Made by a program: the position numbers and the translations under genes. 64,000 nucleotides of DNA from Brasenia schreberi (Eukaryota; Streptophyta; Magnoliopsida; Nymphaeales; Cabombaceae): contig JAYKKT010000061.1 of NCBI GenBank assembly GCA_036023115.1, positions 14,405,001-14,469,000 on the forward strand, read 5' to 3'. A model generated the notes under the pieces. It ran no database searches and was not told where the DNA came from. It was given only the letters and a program-made list of their open reading frames with translations. Position 1 is the stretch's first letter. Each line of letters starts with the position of its first letter. Below are positions 44,165-55,032 of the stretch, in pieces.

Positions 44165-44389
44165 ATGAATCACTCTCCAAAACCGTGCCCACACCCACAC
44201 CTACTCACATCTTCCTTTGGCTACTTCTTAAACACTCATCACCATTGCTGGAAGGGAACCATTTTTATCCAATTCCTCGAGGCCTATTCCTAGACCAAGC
44301 CCATCTTCTTTCCTTATAATGAAAATTTGAAGAAATGTTGTCCCAAATGACTCAACTTTCCCAATCCATCCAAAATCCTGCTTCTTAAC

Positions 44390-45010
44390 ATGCTACCCCA
44401 CTACATCACAAGAGTGTACATGAGCGAACCTTTGACATTGATGAAGAAGTTGCTAAACGCACTCATCATGGACCTCGCGACTTCAGAAGACATCGTAATG
44501 ATAATGACTACACCATCAAGTTTAAGATTGCTACCTTCAAAGGTACCAACTCACCTGAAGAGTTCCTTGAATAGGTGCAGTGAGTAGAATTTTGAGTATC
44601 ATAACTATTCTGAGGCCAAGGAATGTCAGTTAACAACCCTATAATTCACATATTATGCTAATCTGTGATGAAAAAATCTAAAGGACCAATGATGAAGGGA
44701 TTGAGAAGGCAAAATAAGGAGTTGGCGGCGGTTAATGAAACGATTCACACAAAAGAGATTTGTACCTAATTATTACTATCACGAATTATTTCTCAAGTTG
44801 CAAGGCATTCATTAGGGAGAAATGAATGTGGAGGATTATGTTAAGGAATTCGAGACCCTCATGGTTCACTGCAAAATGCAAGAATCTAAGGAGCAAACCA
44901 TAACCAAATTTCTTAATGGACTAAACCATGATATCACCGAGACAGTGGAGCAGCAACCATATATCTTCTTAGAAGATGTAATTATGCTTGCCATCAAAGT
45001 GGAATGAAGG
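44390..45010 (+). pseudogene. gag: gag remnant of element G
   Basis: Two recognisable parts. At about 44,500-44,660: YTIKFKIATFKGTNSPEEFLE then V..FEYHNYSEAKECQL, the start of a gypsy capsid domain. At 44,822-45,007: NVEDYVKEFETLMVHCKMQESKEQTITKFLNGLNHDITETVEQQPY..LEDVIMLAIKVE, the capsid C-terminal part. Stops and frameshifts lie between them. The zinc-knuckle region after it is not clear. Confidence 0.82.
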
Positions 45011-45379
45011 CATCAATGGGGTTCATCTAGAAACCTCTCAACCAAGTTTTCTAGCAATAAAACAATACCCTCTTCAGTTCTTGCACCAACACACACAAGG
45101 AGACGATGACCAAAAGGAACACTACTAGTTGTGAGGCAGTGCTAGATAGCAAGCCAATGGAAACACCAGCCTCAAAAGGGGATATATTAACTCGTAGTGC
45201 CCCAATTGCAAAGTAATGATCTTGCATGAAACAACAAAGGAGGTTGAAAGTGAGAATGAACCTGAACTGGAGAAGGATATGCATGAAGAGGTAGCTTTTG
45301 TTGATGAAAGCGAGTTGTTGGTAATTCGTAGAATTATTAACTCTATAGCATCAATGAAAAAAATTAAAGAGAAAACATA

Positions 45380-45790
45380 TTTCGCTCTAGGTACACCATC
45401 AAAGACAAAGTTTGTAACCTCATCATTGATGGAGGCAACTGCACCAACGTTGTTTCTGCTGAATTAGTTGAAAGCTTAGCTTGTCCACCAGTACACATTC
45501 CCATCCTTACAAATTGTAGTGGCTAAACAACTAAGGTGAGGTATGGATTGATCGACAAGTCACTATTTTATTTTCTATAAGGAAATCATATCAAGACAAC
45601 GTCATTTGTGATGTTGTTCTCATGGATGCTGGCCACCTGCTACTAGGATCCTCGTGGCTATTTGACCATCACGTATGACCTGATGGATTTAAGAACACTT
45701 ATACATTCTTAAAAAATGATGGTGAATCATGTTGACACTTCCACATCAAACAGCAAGCAAGCGCTCTCTGAAGACAGGATTCTACAAGGA
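45380..45790 (+). pseudogene. pol: Protease remnant of element G
   Basis: Frames around 45,400-45,480 read VCNLIIDGGNCTNVVSAELVESLACPPVHIP, a gypsy aspartic protease with the active site as IDGG; then LQWL-like residues are lost and several stops follow. Downstream VMLFSWMDAGHLLLGSSWLFDHHV-like residues can be pieced together in other frames. Confidence 0.7.
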
Positions 45791-45859
45791 GAACATATGT
45801 GCTAAATGGAAAGAAATTGAGCAAGCATTGTCTTAGTCACAACCTGTCTTCATCTAGTT

Positions 45860-47040
45860 TATTAGGGAAGCACAGTCCGAGCAGAACTCACCCGCACATC
45901 CGTTGTTCTCTCAGTTGCTCGAAGAATATTGTGACATCTTCCCTGAAGTGCTCCCTAATGGCTTGCCTTCAATTAGAGGCATAAAACATCACATTAATCT
46001 TATTTCGAGAGCTACCTTATCAAACAAGTCGGCAATGGTGATGAGGTAGCTACGATTTGATATCCTCATCTTTAACAAAAGTTTATCTTGGGCCTGTCAG
46101 GGAAGATGAGGTAGCTATTTCGAGAGCATTGCAATCGTAGCTACTTCAGGGAAGATGTCACAAAAGCTATCAAACATGTCAAACAAGTCGGCTTAGTTCA
46201 AGAGCATGCACATTATCATTGATATCCTCATCTTTAACAAAAGTTTAAAAGCTTATTTATCACATTTGAAAGAAGTGTTTTATACACTATGGGAGCAACA
46301 ACTCTATGCCAGCCCCAAGAAGTGTCACTTCGGCCAACCCCTTATAATTTTCTAGGGTACATGATCTCTTCGTATGGAGTTGAAGCATATCCTAAGAAGA
46401 TCAAGGCCATCAATGAGTGGCCAGTTCATGCTACTTTCTAAAAGGTAAGAAGCTTTCATGGCTTGCTTTCATTTTATAGATGTTTTATCAGAGATTTCAT
46501 CACAATCGTAGCCCCTCTAACTGACTGTCTCAAAAGAAAAGGGGATTTTTAATAGACCAACACAACATAACATAGTTTTGAGCTTCTCAAAGAAAACTAT
46601 GCTCCCCACCTACTCAATCTCTACTTAATTTCTAAAAAATGTTTGAAGTTGAATGTGATGCGTCCAAGAATGGCATATTGACTATACTAATGCAACACAA
46701 CCATCCTATTGCATATTTCAATTCGAAGTTAAATGGTGCTAGGTTTAACTACTCAACCTATGATAAAGAGTTTTACCCTTTAATCTGTACTTTAGAAACA
46801 TGAAAGCATTATTTATACCCAAGGAGTTTATCATACATTCTAGCCACGAGACATTGAAGCATGTAAAAGGATAAAACAAGGTTAATAATAGGCACGTTAA
46901 GTGGGTGGAGTTCTTGGAAATGTTTTTAATCCATTCGATACAAGAAATGTAGTACCAATCGAATAGTTGATGCACTTTCACAAAGACACTCCTTGATTTC
47001 AGTTATGATTAGAAAACTCATGGGATTTGAGCTTCTTAAG
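45860..47040 (+). pseudogene. pol: Reverse transcriptase and RNase H remnant of element G
   Basis: LLEEYCDIFPEVLPNGLPSIRGIKHHINLI (about 45,900-46,000) starts the polymerase. The palm with YxDD is missing, replaced by scrambled duplications (46,030-46,250). Then [73 protein letters not shown], and RNase H pieces LNVMRPRMAY... and YSTYDKEFYPLICTLET / KHYLYPKEFIIHSSHETLKH in mixed frames. Inactive. Confidence 0.78.
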
Positions 47041-47302
47041 GACTTTTACCTAAAACATCATTAAAAAAATGTTAATCCAAGAAGCACATGTTGGAGGACT
47101 TGTTGGATACTTTGGTGAGAAAAAACCATCAAACCAATTAAATTCTACTTGCCCCACATTTCCAAGGATGTTAACAGGATCAGTATGAGGTGTCTTACAT
47201 GCTAAAAAGCTAAAAGCAAAGAAGCAACACATGATCTTTATTTGCCTCTTCCCATTCTTGAGTGACCATGGGAGGACATAAGCATGAACTTTATCTTGGG
47301 CC
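47041..47302 (+). pseudogene. pol: Integrase of G, left part
   Basis: N-terminal integrase pieces: EAHVGGLVGYFGE..., KFYLPHISKDVNRI..RCLTC (zinc-binding CHHC end), then LPILE.PWEDISMNFILGL. In relatives the last motif is WEDISMDFVLGLP with the first catalytic Asp; here it is Asn. Cut by copia element H at the GGGCC site; continues at 53,962. Confidence 0.78.
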
Positions 47303-47655
47303 TGTTAGAAAATGGGCCCAAATGGCCCGGGCCAGTAGGGCCACTAGCCATTGGGGGCTGGCTGTAACCAGCCCCCTTTCCCTCTTCTCATCTCTATCCC
47401 CTTCTCTCCTCTTCTTATTCTCACGTACTCTACTCTATAAATATGATGTAAACTTCATTGTTTCACTCAAGCCTTTTGTGGCTAATCAATAAAGGCTATT
47501 TATTATTCGGTTGGTTTACTTTGTGTTCATTACTCTTTCGGTGTGCCTTCATTGCACTCGGCTATAGCCTTTTCTAAGGCTTTGTGATAGTTACATTGTG
47601 GTGATATTTATTCATCAATCTTCCACCACTATATTGGAGCATCGTCTTCATTAAA
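47303..47655 (+). repeat. 5' LTR of copia element H
   Basis: About 353 bp, starting TGTTAGAAAATGGGCCC. The end is either TCTTCA (47,650) or TTAAA (47,655); the matching 3' remnant, which is followed directly by the target duplication, favours the latter. TATA box at 47,435 and an AATAAA at about 47,488. Confidence 0.85.
47435..47444 (+). promoter_or_regulatory. TATA box of copia LTR H
   Basis: CTATAAATAT, followed about 50 bp later by AATAAA, a normal short copia LTR layout. Confidence 0.7.
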
Positions 47656-47667
47656 TGGTATCAGAGT
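47656..47667 (+). other. Primer binding site of copia element H
   Basis: TGGTATCAGAGT, complementary to the 3' end of plant initiator tRNA-Met (TGGTATCAGAGC) with one change. Confidence 0.9.
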
Positions 47668-47763
47668 CATTTTACGATCTTGAGAATATTATTCATCGCC
47701 TTGAGAAGCGTGTTGATCGTATTTTATAAGTTTACCTCTTTAGTTTATTTTTCTCCTTAAAAT

Positions 47764-48173
47764 ATGGATGATAAAGGGGATTTAACTTTTGTCTAACACT
47801 ATCGAACTACAAGACATGAGCCCAATTTATAGAAAATTACCTATATTTAAAAAAATTATGAGGCTATGTAAGTGGTTCGAAGGTAAAACCCTCTATCAAT
47901 GCAATACTTGAGCAAAAAGAGGAATATGAAGGAGGTCATAGAATAATCCAATGGATGCTAATGAATAATGTAAATGAGTATATTAGGAACACTTTGTTCG
48001 ATTTTACCAACGCTAAAGAAGCATGAAAATATTTTAAAAAATCTCATTTTCAAAGCGATGTGGCTCATAGGATGGCATTGAGAGACAAATTGGTCTCAAT
48101 TAGACAAGGAGATAAAGGGGTAAATGAATTTTTTGGAGAATACTCTAATGTTTGGAACCAATTATATGGTTAC
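47764..48173 (+). pseudogene. gag: gag, first part, of copia element H
   Basis: ATG at 47,764 opens a copia gag with stops: ...EYIRNTLFDFTNAKEA*KYF, SDVAHRMALRDKLVSIRQGDKGVNEFFGEYSNVWNQLYGY. The VNEFF...WNQL segment is the usual UBN2-type gag core. Cut at 48,173 by solo LTR O. Confidence 0.75.
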
Positions 48174-48589
48174 TGTAAACAACAAAAAAATTTCTCAAAA
48201 TAATTTGATCTTTTAAAGATTTTGCCTTTTTAGAAAAAAATTATGGTTTTGGGTCTTTTAAGGGTTTTCAAATAAAGACACCTTAATGAACTCATTTCCG
48301 CACCAAAATTTCATGCAAACCTCAAAATAAAGGTAAATTACACCTATCTCAAAAAAATCAAATTTTGACAAAGAGCCAAAAAAATGACTGCTTTGCCCTC
48401 AAGCCCAAATTGGCAGCATTCTGCCTATTCAAATGATTTCATCTAAAGAAATGATGGTTTTAAACAATTTTCTTCAAATATAAATGATACATTGGGAACC
48501 AAACCTAGACATGTTTGCTAAATATCAAATTCATCAAAAATCTTTTTAAATCGAATCTAAATCAGGCCTCAAAAACTCGTCCGATTGAG

Positions 48590-48785
48590 GATAGTCCAAC
48601 TCCGGGACCCTACATCCATTAAAGGGTTAAAGCAGTCTGACACCCTACACCCATTCAGGGTTAAAGTGGTTTCATACCCTAAACAATTCAAGGTTAAATT
48701 AATTTGATACCCTACACCCATTCAGGGTTAAAGTGGTTTGATACTCTACACCCTACAAAGGGCTAAAGTGGTTGAAATGGTAAAG
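48590..48785 (+). repeat. ~40-bp tandem repeats in LTR O
   Basis: About five units built around TACCCTACACCCATTCAGGG followed by TTAAAGTGGTTTGA, with variation between units. Located in U3, upstream of the TATA box. Confidence 0.75.
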
Positions 48786-49487
48786 ACTAACTCAAGGGGC
48801 GAAAGCAGGTCGCCCATGCAAACAAACAAAATAGTTTTAAATAATCAAAAGAAATATTTGAAACCATGAACCTAAAATCAAGCGAAGGATTCAAATCCAA
48901 TTAAAGGACGAAACTGCGAATCAAGGCTCAAGCAGGGACTGAGCTAAGGTGGACCCAAAGAAGGACTTCTGTGCACGTGGGCCAAGGGAAGACCGAAGGC
49001 ATGAATTGAGTCAAGGCATGGCACTAATCTAGATGAAGACCTTCACCAACCTAACCTATTTGAACTTGATCAAAGCCTAGACCCAATTCACCTAGGCTAA
49101 CCATGACCCGTGGTCTATCTCTAACTAAGTGGTCTTAACTAGATCGAATTTGACTCACCTTAGCCATCTCCCCCCTACACTTGTTGGCTAAACCACCATT
49201 AAAGTCACCTTGCCTAGCCTTGGCAGAACCTATCATGGCTGACCCATCTCTTCCACTGAACACAACCAGCCTATGCCTAGGCGATGGAATCAACACCATG
49301 GTGACTCCAGCCAAGACCTAACCGGCCCACTTGGATCTGAATTGGCTCGACCAACTTGACCTAGAGGGTCCACATGAAGCCCCCTCAAAGGCCACGTAAA
49401 GACCAAGCTTTATGGGTTGGACTTTGGGCCATGGAGCACCTGCTCCAAAGAACAATCTAGAGAAGGCCCCCCTTGGCCTATAAATAG

Positions 49488-49497
49488 AGGACAAGGG
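49488..49497 (+). promoter_or_regulatory. TATA box of solo LTR O
   Basis: CTATAAATAG followed by AGG, in the plus orientation and at the usual place. Confidence 0.75.
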
Positions 49498-50945
49498 GGA
49501 CGATTTCCAGCATTGGTGAGCATTGGGAGGGCATCCTTGGCTGGAGCATTTCATGAGGTTCATCTAGGAAAGAGTGGAGAGAGAGAGAGGGAGTATAGAA
49601 AAGGTAGGAAAGTGCTGCAAAATTAGAGAGTGAAAGTAAGAAAAGAAAGAAAAGAGAAGAGTGTAGGAAAGAGAGGTCGAGTGTTTCATTTGTAAGCCGT
49701 TTCTTGGAGGTAATCAAGTAAGTGTCTCTCATCAATTATGCATCTCTATTCTCTTTTTAACATTCAATTCAAAAGGGATTGTATTAATGAAGCCTTGTTT
49801 CCCCCCATGATGTAATAAGAAGTAGATGTGCTGCAATTTTTATTCTTATGCACTCTAATTGTTTGTGTTCTTCATTCTACCTCTCTATATATTATAAAAA
49901 TTCTATAACTCCTAATCCCCTCTATGCTTAAGCTAATCTATATATTTCCATTCATTTCCCTTCAATAATTTACTTTGGGTTGCTGTGTTGATACAATTTA
50001 AATTCGGGTGAGCTTGCATCACGTATGTTATAAAAACTAGAAAAACTAATTTCAACATTTCTGTATATGTTGATTGCTTTATTTTTCATTTGTTCATATA
50101 TGCTCCGATTGATCTTAAATTTTTCATACTTTATCTACACACACAAGCCCACTTGTAATAAAATTTTGAAAAATTTTAGGGCCGTGCAAACATATTAATA
50201 AAAGTGTGCAAGATCGGGAAAAACCATAACTATTTCTGTCAAAACTATTTTCCTGTAATAGAGCTTACGTAATCATCTCATAACTCTATCTGTAGTTGTC
50301 TAATTTCAATGAAACTTAGTTCATTGGAAAGCTGGCATCCATAACTTTCCAACAAGACCAATTGCATAAAAACTGAAGCTCTGTGTACTGAGATATAGAC
50401 CTTTCTTTGGGTCTGTATATTTCTTTGACAGAACATTTCTAAGTGTCTGAACATAGACACTTTCCTAATTTAATTTTGGATCATCATAGCCCAAAAAAAT
50501 AAAAAAATTAGTTTTGAAAGCTCCACATAGGTGTCTGATTACTGTTAAATTTTCATAATTTTTGGAAATTTGAAAGATACTGAAATAAAATCAGAAATCA
50601 AGGTCTCAACAAAACCAGTTTCTGTTTTTCAGAACTTGATGAAAAACTTATCTTCGAAAACACTTAGTGTACGAGTTGGTTCACATTTTCTCTGGTTTCT
50701 TTTAAAGTAAATTTGAAATATCACCTACAAATCCTCAAAGCGCTTAGGCTGACCCTTGAGCATCGATTTAAGAAGGTCTAAAGCAAAAAGATCTCGCTTA
50801 GCCACAATCGCCAAACAAGTCATATTTATAAACTTTGCTAATTTTTGGAAAACTAGCTGACACGCTTGAGCAAGCAAAATAGTTTTGAAAAGTTTACTTC
50901 AAGTCTCTACACAGGCTTGAAGTAAAATTTTCACATCTACAATTA

Positions 50946-51711
50946 GAAAAAGAAATATAGACAATGTCTTAGTGAGAGACAATGTGAAGATAATGAAGAT
51001 TTCATATACCAATTTCTAAGAAGTCTTTGAGAAGAATTTGAATGGGTAAGATCATCTCTCATTCATAGAAAACCTTTTCCAATAAAAGAAGAGATTTTTA
51101 TCGATCTTCAAATGACAAAAACAAGAATAAATAAAGTAAGACTTCAAAGAGATACTGCCTTGGCCACATCAAAACCTAGAGCAAATATGAAGGCTTATCG
51201 ACCTCCTCATTTCAAAAGTGAAGAAGGAAGAAAAGACATTATTTGTCACCATTATAAAGAGACCGGACATATAAGGCCAAATTTCCCAAAGTTGAAAAGA
51301 AATGTGGCATTAGTAGAAGAACAAGCCTCATCCTCTATCGTTGCACTTGAAGAAAAGATAAAAAGACTTAAAGCTCAAATGAAAGACAAAGCAACAATAT
51401 GTGCGGTTTGTTCTTCTTCAACTAACCAAGTTCAAGGTATGGTTTCTTGGATTCTTGATTCCGGTGCTTCATTTCATATGACTTGTAATGAAAATATTTT
51501 GAAATCATATGTTAAAAAACCCTTATCATGTGTTTATACTAGGGATGAAATACAATTAAATGTTGATAAAATTGGTGATTTGCAAAACAAAAATTTTCAA
51601 ATCTCCAAAATTAGTGTTGTTCTAAAACTAAGTTTGAACTTACTCTCTGTATCTCAAATTTCAGATAAACATTGTGTTGTAACCTTTTCATTTACGAGAT
51701 GTATTGTATAG
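50946..51711 (+). pseudogene. gag-pol: gag end and protease of copia element H
   Basis: After LTR O the frame picks up ISKKSLREEFEW...PFPIKEEIFIDLQMTKTR. From 51,112 it is open for 199 codons: KAYRPPHFKSEEGRKDIICHHYKETGHIRPNFPKL is a zinc knuckle in which the second and third Cys are replaced (Tyr and Phe). SWILDSGASFHMTCNENI is the aspartic protease active site (DSG intact), and LSLNLLSVSQISDKHCVVTF is the usual protease end. Confidence 0.85.
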
Positions 51712-51729
51712 GATCGCCTCTCGAAGAAG

Positions 51730-52650
51730 GTGATTGGTCGTGGCTATAGAGAGGACGAACTTTACATTGTGGACTATTTGCATAGTATAGGATATGTTAA
51801 TATTTTGACAAATGATGCTCTTTTATGGCATGATAGACTAGGACATCTTAATGCCCAAAAATTGTGTCAATGTCCTCTTCGGATGAAATCTAAATATTTT
51901 TTTTCTTGTAAAGATTGTGTTCTTCATAAAATGCAACATCTTCCATTTCTAAACAAAACACATGTTACAACAAGACCCTTCAAAATAGTTCATTCGGATG
52001 TATGGGGTCCGACACCCATTTTGTCTAAAGGAGGTATTTCCTATTATGTCATTTTTATAGATAACTTTACTAGATATACATGGGTATATCTTTTAAAAAC
52101 AAAATCTGATGTCTTTCAAAATTTTGTTATCTTTCATAATCTTGTAAAAAAATCAATTTGATTTCAAAATCAAGATTTTTAGATCCGATTGAGGAGGAGA
52201 GTTTATGTCAAAAGATTTTAAAAACCATCTCAATACGTTTGGAATTATACATCAAACTTCTTGCTCTAAGACTTATCAACAAAATGGTATTTCCGAATGT
52301 AAGCATAGACATATTTTGGAAACCATAAGAACTTTGCTTTTATCAAGTGGTGTTCCTAAAAATTTCTAGGTAGAAGCTATTATGACTGTAATCTATTTAA
52401 TTAATCGGATGTCGTATTCAGTTTTACAAAATTTGTCTCCTATAGAAAAACTTTTTAAAGTTTCTTCCAACTATTCAAGATTACGTATTTTTGGATGTAA
52501 ATGCTTTGTTTATATTGACAAAGATGATAAACTATCATCTCGGGCCATAAAATATGTCTTTCTAGGATATGTAATAACCAAAAAGGGGTATAGGTCTTAT
52601 GATTATAAAAATGATAAGCTTTATATATCGCGAGATGTAAGTTGATCAAC
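51730..52650 (+). pseudogene. pol: Integrase of copia element H
   Basis: Starts with the pre-integrase zinc region LLWHDRLGHLNAQKLCQ...CKDCVLHKMQ. The core reads TRPFKIVHSDVWGPTPILSKGG (first Asp), IDNFTRYTWVYLLKTKSDVF, then with stops and frameshifts RSD..GGEFMSKDF (second Asp region), YQQNGISECKHRHILET (Glu), and 52,382-52,645 TVIYLINRMSYSVLQNLSPIEKLFK...LRIFGCKCFVYI...KYVFLGYVITKKGYRSYD. Broken near 52,160-52,380. Confidence 0.85.
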
Positions 52651-53630
52651 ATTATACTAGGAGATCTGTGCCTGTTCCTAGAAGGTCAGACCGTGATTCT
52701 AGACCTCCAGAAAGATTTGTCTCATATAATAGTTTTTCACCAAGGCATAGAGTTTTAGTAACAAATATTTCAGCTATAAAGGAACCTAGAACCTTTAAGG
52801 AAGCCCAATTATCACAAGACTGGATTCATGCAATGAATGAAGAGTTGGATGCTTTATATAAAGCCCAAACTTGGGATATTGTCTCTAGACCATCAAACAA
52901 AAAGACTATAGGTTGTCAGTGGTCTATAAAATTAAGACTAATGGTAATGGTTCATTAGATCGCTATAAAGCTAGATTAGTTGCCAAAGGTTACTCTGAAG
53001 AATATGGAATTGATTATGAAGAGACCTTTGCTCCTAGATGACAATTGTTAGAACACTTATAGTTGTGTATGCAATTCATCATTGAAATATCTATTAGTTA
53101 GATGTTAAAAATGTTTTTTTGAATGGTTGGTTGAAGGAAGAAGTATATATGGAGCCTCCTCCTAGTCTCAATCTTCTTAGAAACCAAGTTTTAAAGCTCA
53201 GAAGAGCTTTATATGGTCTCAAAGAAGCTCCCAAAGCTTGGTTTGATAGAATGACTGTATTCATGACACTGCATGGTTTTACTATCTGTTATACTGACAC
53301 AGCTTTGTTTATAAGAAAATCCTCTACAGGTATTGTTATTATTTTATCCTACGTCAATAATATGATTATTATAGGTAGTGATAATACAGGTATCTAGTAA
53401 ATCAAGCAAGAACTTGACAATATGTTTGAAATGAAGGATCTTGATTAACTTTCTTATTTTCTTGGTATTTAGGTAACTCATGATGATAGAGGTTTCTTTT
53501 TATTACAAACTAAGTTTACTAATGATGTTATTCTTAGATTAGGTATTACAAATGACAAAGTTGTTGAGACACCTGAAGCAATCAACCAAAAGATGCATCT
53601 AGTTGATGGCGAACTTTTGAGTGATCCCAC
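52651..53630 (+). pseudogene. pol: Reverse transcriptase of copia element H
   Basis: 52,668-52,958 reads RSDRDSRPPERFVS...[45 protein letters not shown], the start of the copia polymerase. Then, across stops, [26 protein letters not shown], and at 53,119 NGWLKEEVYMEPPPSL...LRRALYGLKEAPKAWFDRM...YTDTALFIRKSSTGIVIILSYVNNMIIIGSD. The catalytic YVDD is YVNN here (53,350-53,361). Inactive. Confidence 0.88.
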
Positions 53631-53961
53631 ACCTAATAGACAGATGGTTGGAGCACTTAGCTACCTTACCATAACACGACCAGATATTACAGGTACACTA
53701 CCACCTGCGCCTACAGCCACAATCTAGTTGATGTCGTTGATACTGTAAGTCAGTTTCAACATGCGCCTACCTCAGTGCATATGAGTTTTGTTATGAGGAT
53801 TGTTTGTTATTTTCGACAAACCTCAACCAAGAGAGTGAATGACAGGTACACTACCACCTGCTACTACATATTCCTTGGCCACTCTCTCATCTCATGGAGA
53901 TGCAAGAAACAACAAGAGATGTCTCTTTTTTCTACTAAAGAAATGCATCATCTTCATTATA
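53631..53961 (+). pseudogene. pol: RNase H remnant of copia element H
   Basis: QMVGALSYLTITRPDIT starts the segment linking polymerase to RNase H. Then VSQFQHAPTSVHMSFVMRIV, and YIFLGHSLISWRCKKQQEMSLFSTKE, the GYxxFLGxxLISWxSKKQ signature. The 20-mer ACAGGTACACTACCACCTGC occurs twice (53,689-53,708 and 53,842-53,861), and frameshifts surround it. The end fuses to the last bases of the 3' LTR. Confidence 0.75.
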
Positions 53962-54840
53962 GGGCCTTCCTTAAATGCAAAGGAAAAATGACTTAATAAT
54001 GACCATTGTTGATAAGTTTTCTAAGATGACTCACTTTCTTCCTTGCCACAAGACAGATGATGTGGTATATATAGCTAATTTATTCTTTAAAGATATTGTA
54101 TTGTTGCATGAAGTTCCAAAGAACATTGTGTCGGATAGAGACATCAAATTCCTTAGTTTCTTTTAGCACCACATGACACCCCCAAATGGATGGTCAAACT
54201 GAAGTGGTAAACCAAGCACTAGGTGCAGTGTTGCAGGCCATCATCCAAAAGAACCAAAAAGTGTGGGACGTATACTTAGCACAAGCTGAATTTGCATACA
54301 ATTGTAGTGTGCATATTACTACCCATCTCTCTCCATTTGAAGATGCATATGGGTTCAACCGAATCACACCGCTTGATCTTACACCCCAACCATGTTCAGA
54401 TAGACCACGGTAATAAAGAGGGCCTACACAAAGTTGAGTTTATCGAGAAATTTCAGGGTAAAATATGCCAACAAATTGAGGTAAAAATAAAACACCTTAA
54501 AAATACCATCAACCATGCAAGGAAGCAGATTCAATTCAAACGTAGCGATCTTGTTTGGCTACATCTCAACAAGGACAAGTTTCCTAAGAAAATGCAAAAT
54601 AAACTATCTCCTCAAGATGATGGTTCCATTCAAAACTATAGCAAAAATCAATGACAATGCTTAACGTGTTGAATTACCAAGTGAATTTGGTGGATCAAGC
54701 ACCTTCAATGTATGGGACTTAATGCCCTTTGTCGAAGATCTTCCTGCGGATTTGAGATCAAATCCTTCCTCATCCTGTGGGGATGCTGAGCCACGTGATT
54801 GTGAGTCATGTGAGGAAGCGATAACATTCCAAAGTAAGTC
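53962..54840 (+). pseudogene. pol: Integrase of G, right part
   Basis: Resumes [65 protein letters not shown] (second catalytic Asp in SDRD), PQMDGQTEVVNQALGAVLQAII (Glu in TEVVN), VWDVYLAQAEFAYNCSVHITTHLSPFE. After a frameshift the C-terminal domain HARKQIQFKRSDLVWLHLNKDKFPKKMQNKLSPQDDG...FKTIAKINDNA..VELPSEFGGSSTFNVWDLMPF...DLRSNPSSS. No chromodomain is evident. Confidence 0.85.
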
Positions 54841-55032
54841 CAATTACTAGATGCAGGTCACAAGGATTGATCGATCCAACCCAAGATTTGGAATCGAGAG
54901 AAGGCCTCCTTATGGATCATGGGGCCCCAAGAAAGTTCATCTCATGTTAGCAACAAACTGAAGGAATTTAGCAGTAACCCAACCAACTAGATCTATTTTT
55001 TTGCATTAAAGAGTTAGTTGGAATTAACTCTT

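Larger units (their letters stand above)
48174..50941 (+). repeat. Solo LTR O inside copia element H
   Basis: 2,768 bp, TGTAAACAACAAAAAAATTTC... to ...TTCACATCTACA, plus orientation. TATA box at 49,488-49,497, U5 hairpin at 50,837-50,857, and the conserved CTGACCCTTGAGCATCGATT block. The flanks are GTTAC and ATTAG (3 of 5 match), so the target duplication is imperfect. The gag frame of H continues on both sides. Region 48,590-48,780 repeats a ~40-bp unit CCCTACACCCATTCAGGGTT about five times. Confidence 0.82.
47303..53961 (+). mobile_element. Element H: Ty1/copia retrotransposon
   Basis: Inserted into the G integrase with the 5-bp duplication GGGCC (47,298-47,302 and 53,962-53,966); joining the flanks restores the G frame FILGLP. 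It has a full 5' LTR and an initiator-tRNA-Met primer site; gag, protease, integrase, reverse transcriptase and RNase H follow in copia order. The 3' LTR is reduced to about its last 17 bp (GCATCATCTTCATTATA, matching GCATCGTCTTCATTAAA at the 5' LTR end). Solo LTR O interrupts gag. Numerous stops make it inactive. Confidence 0.9.
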
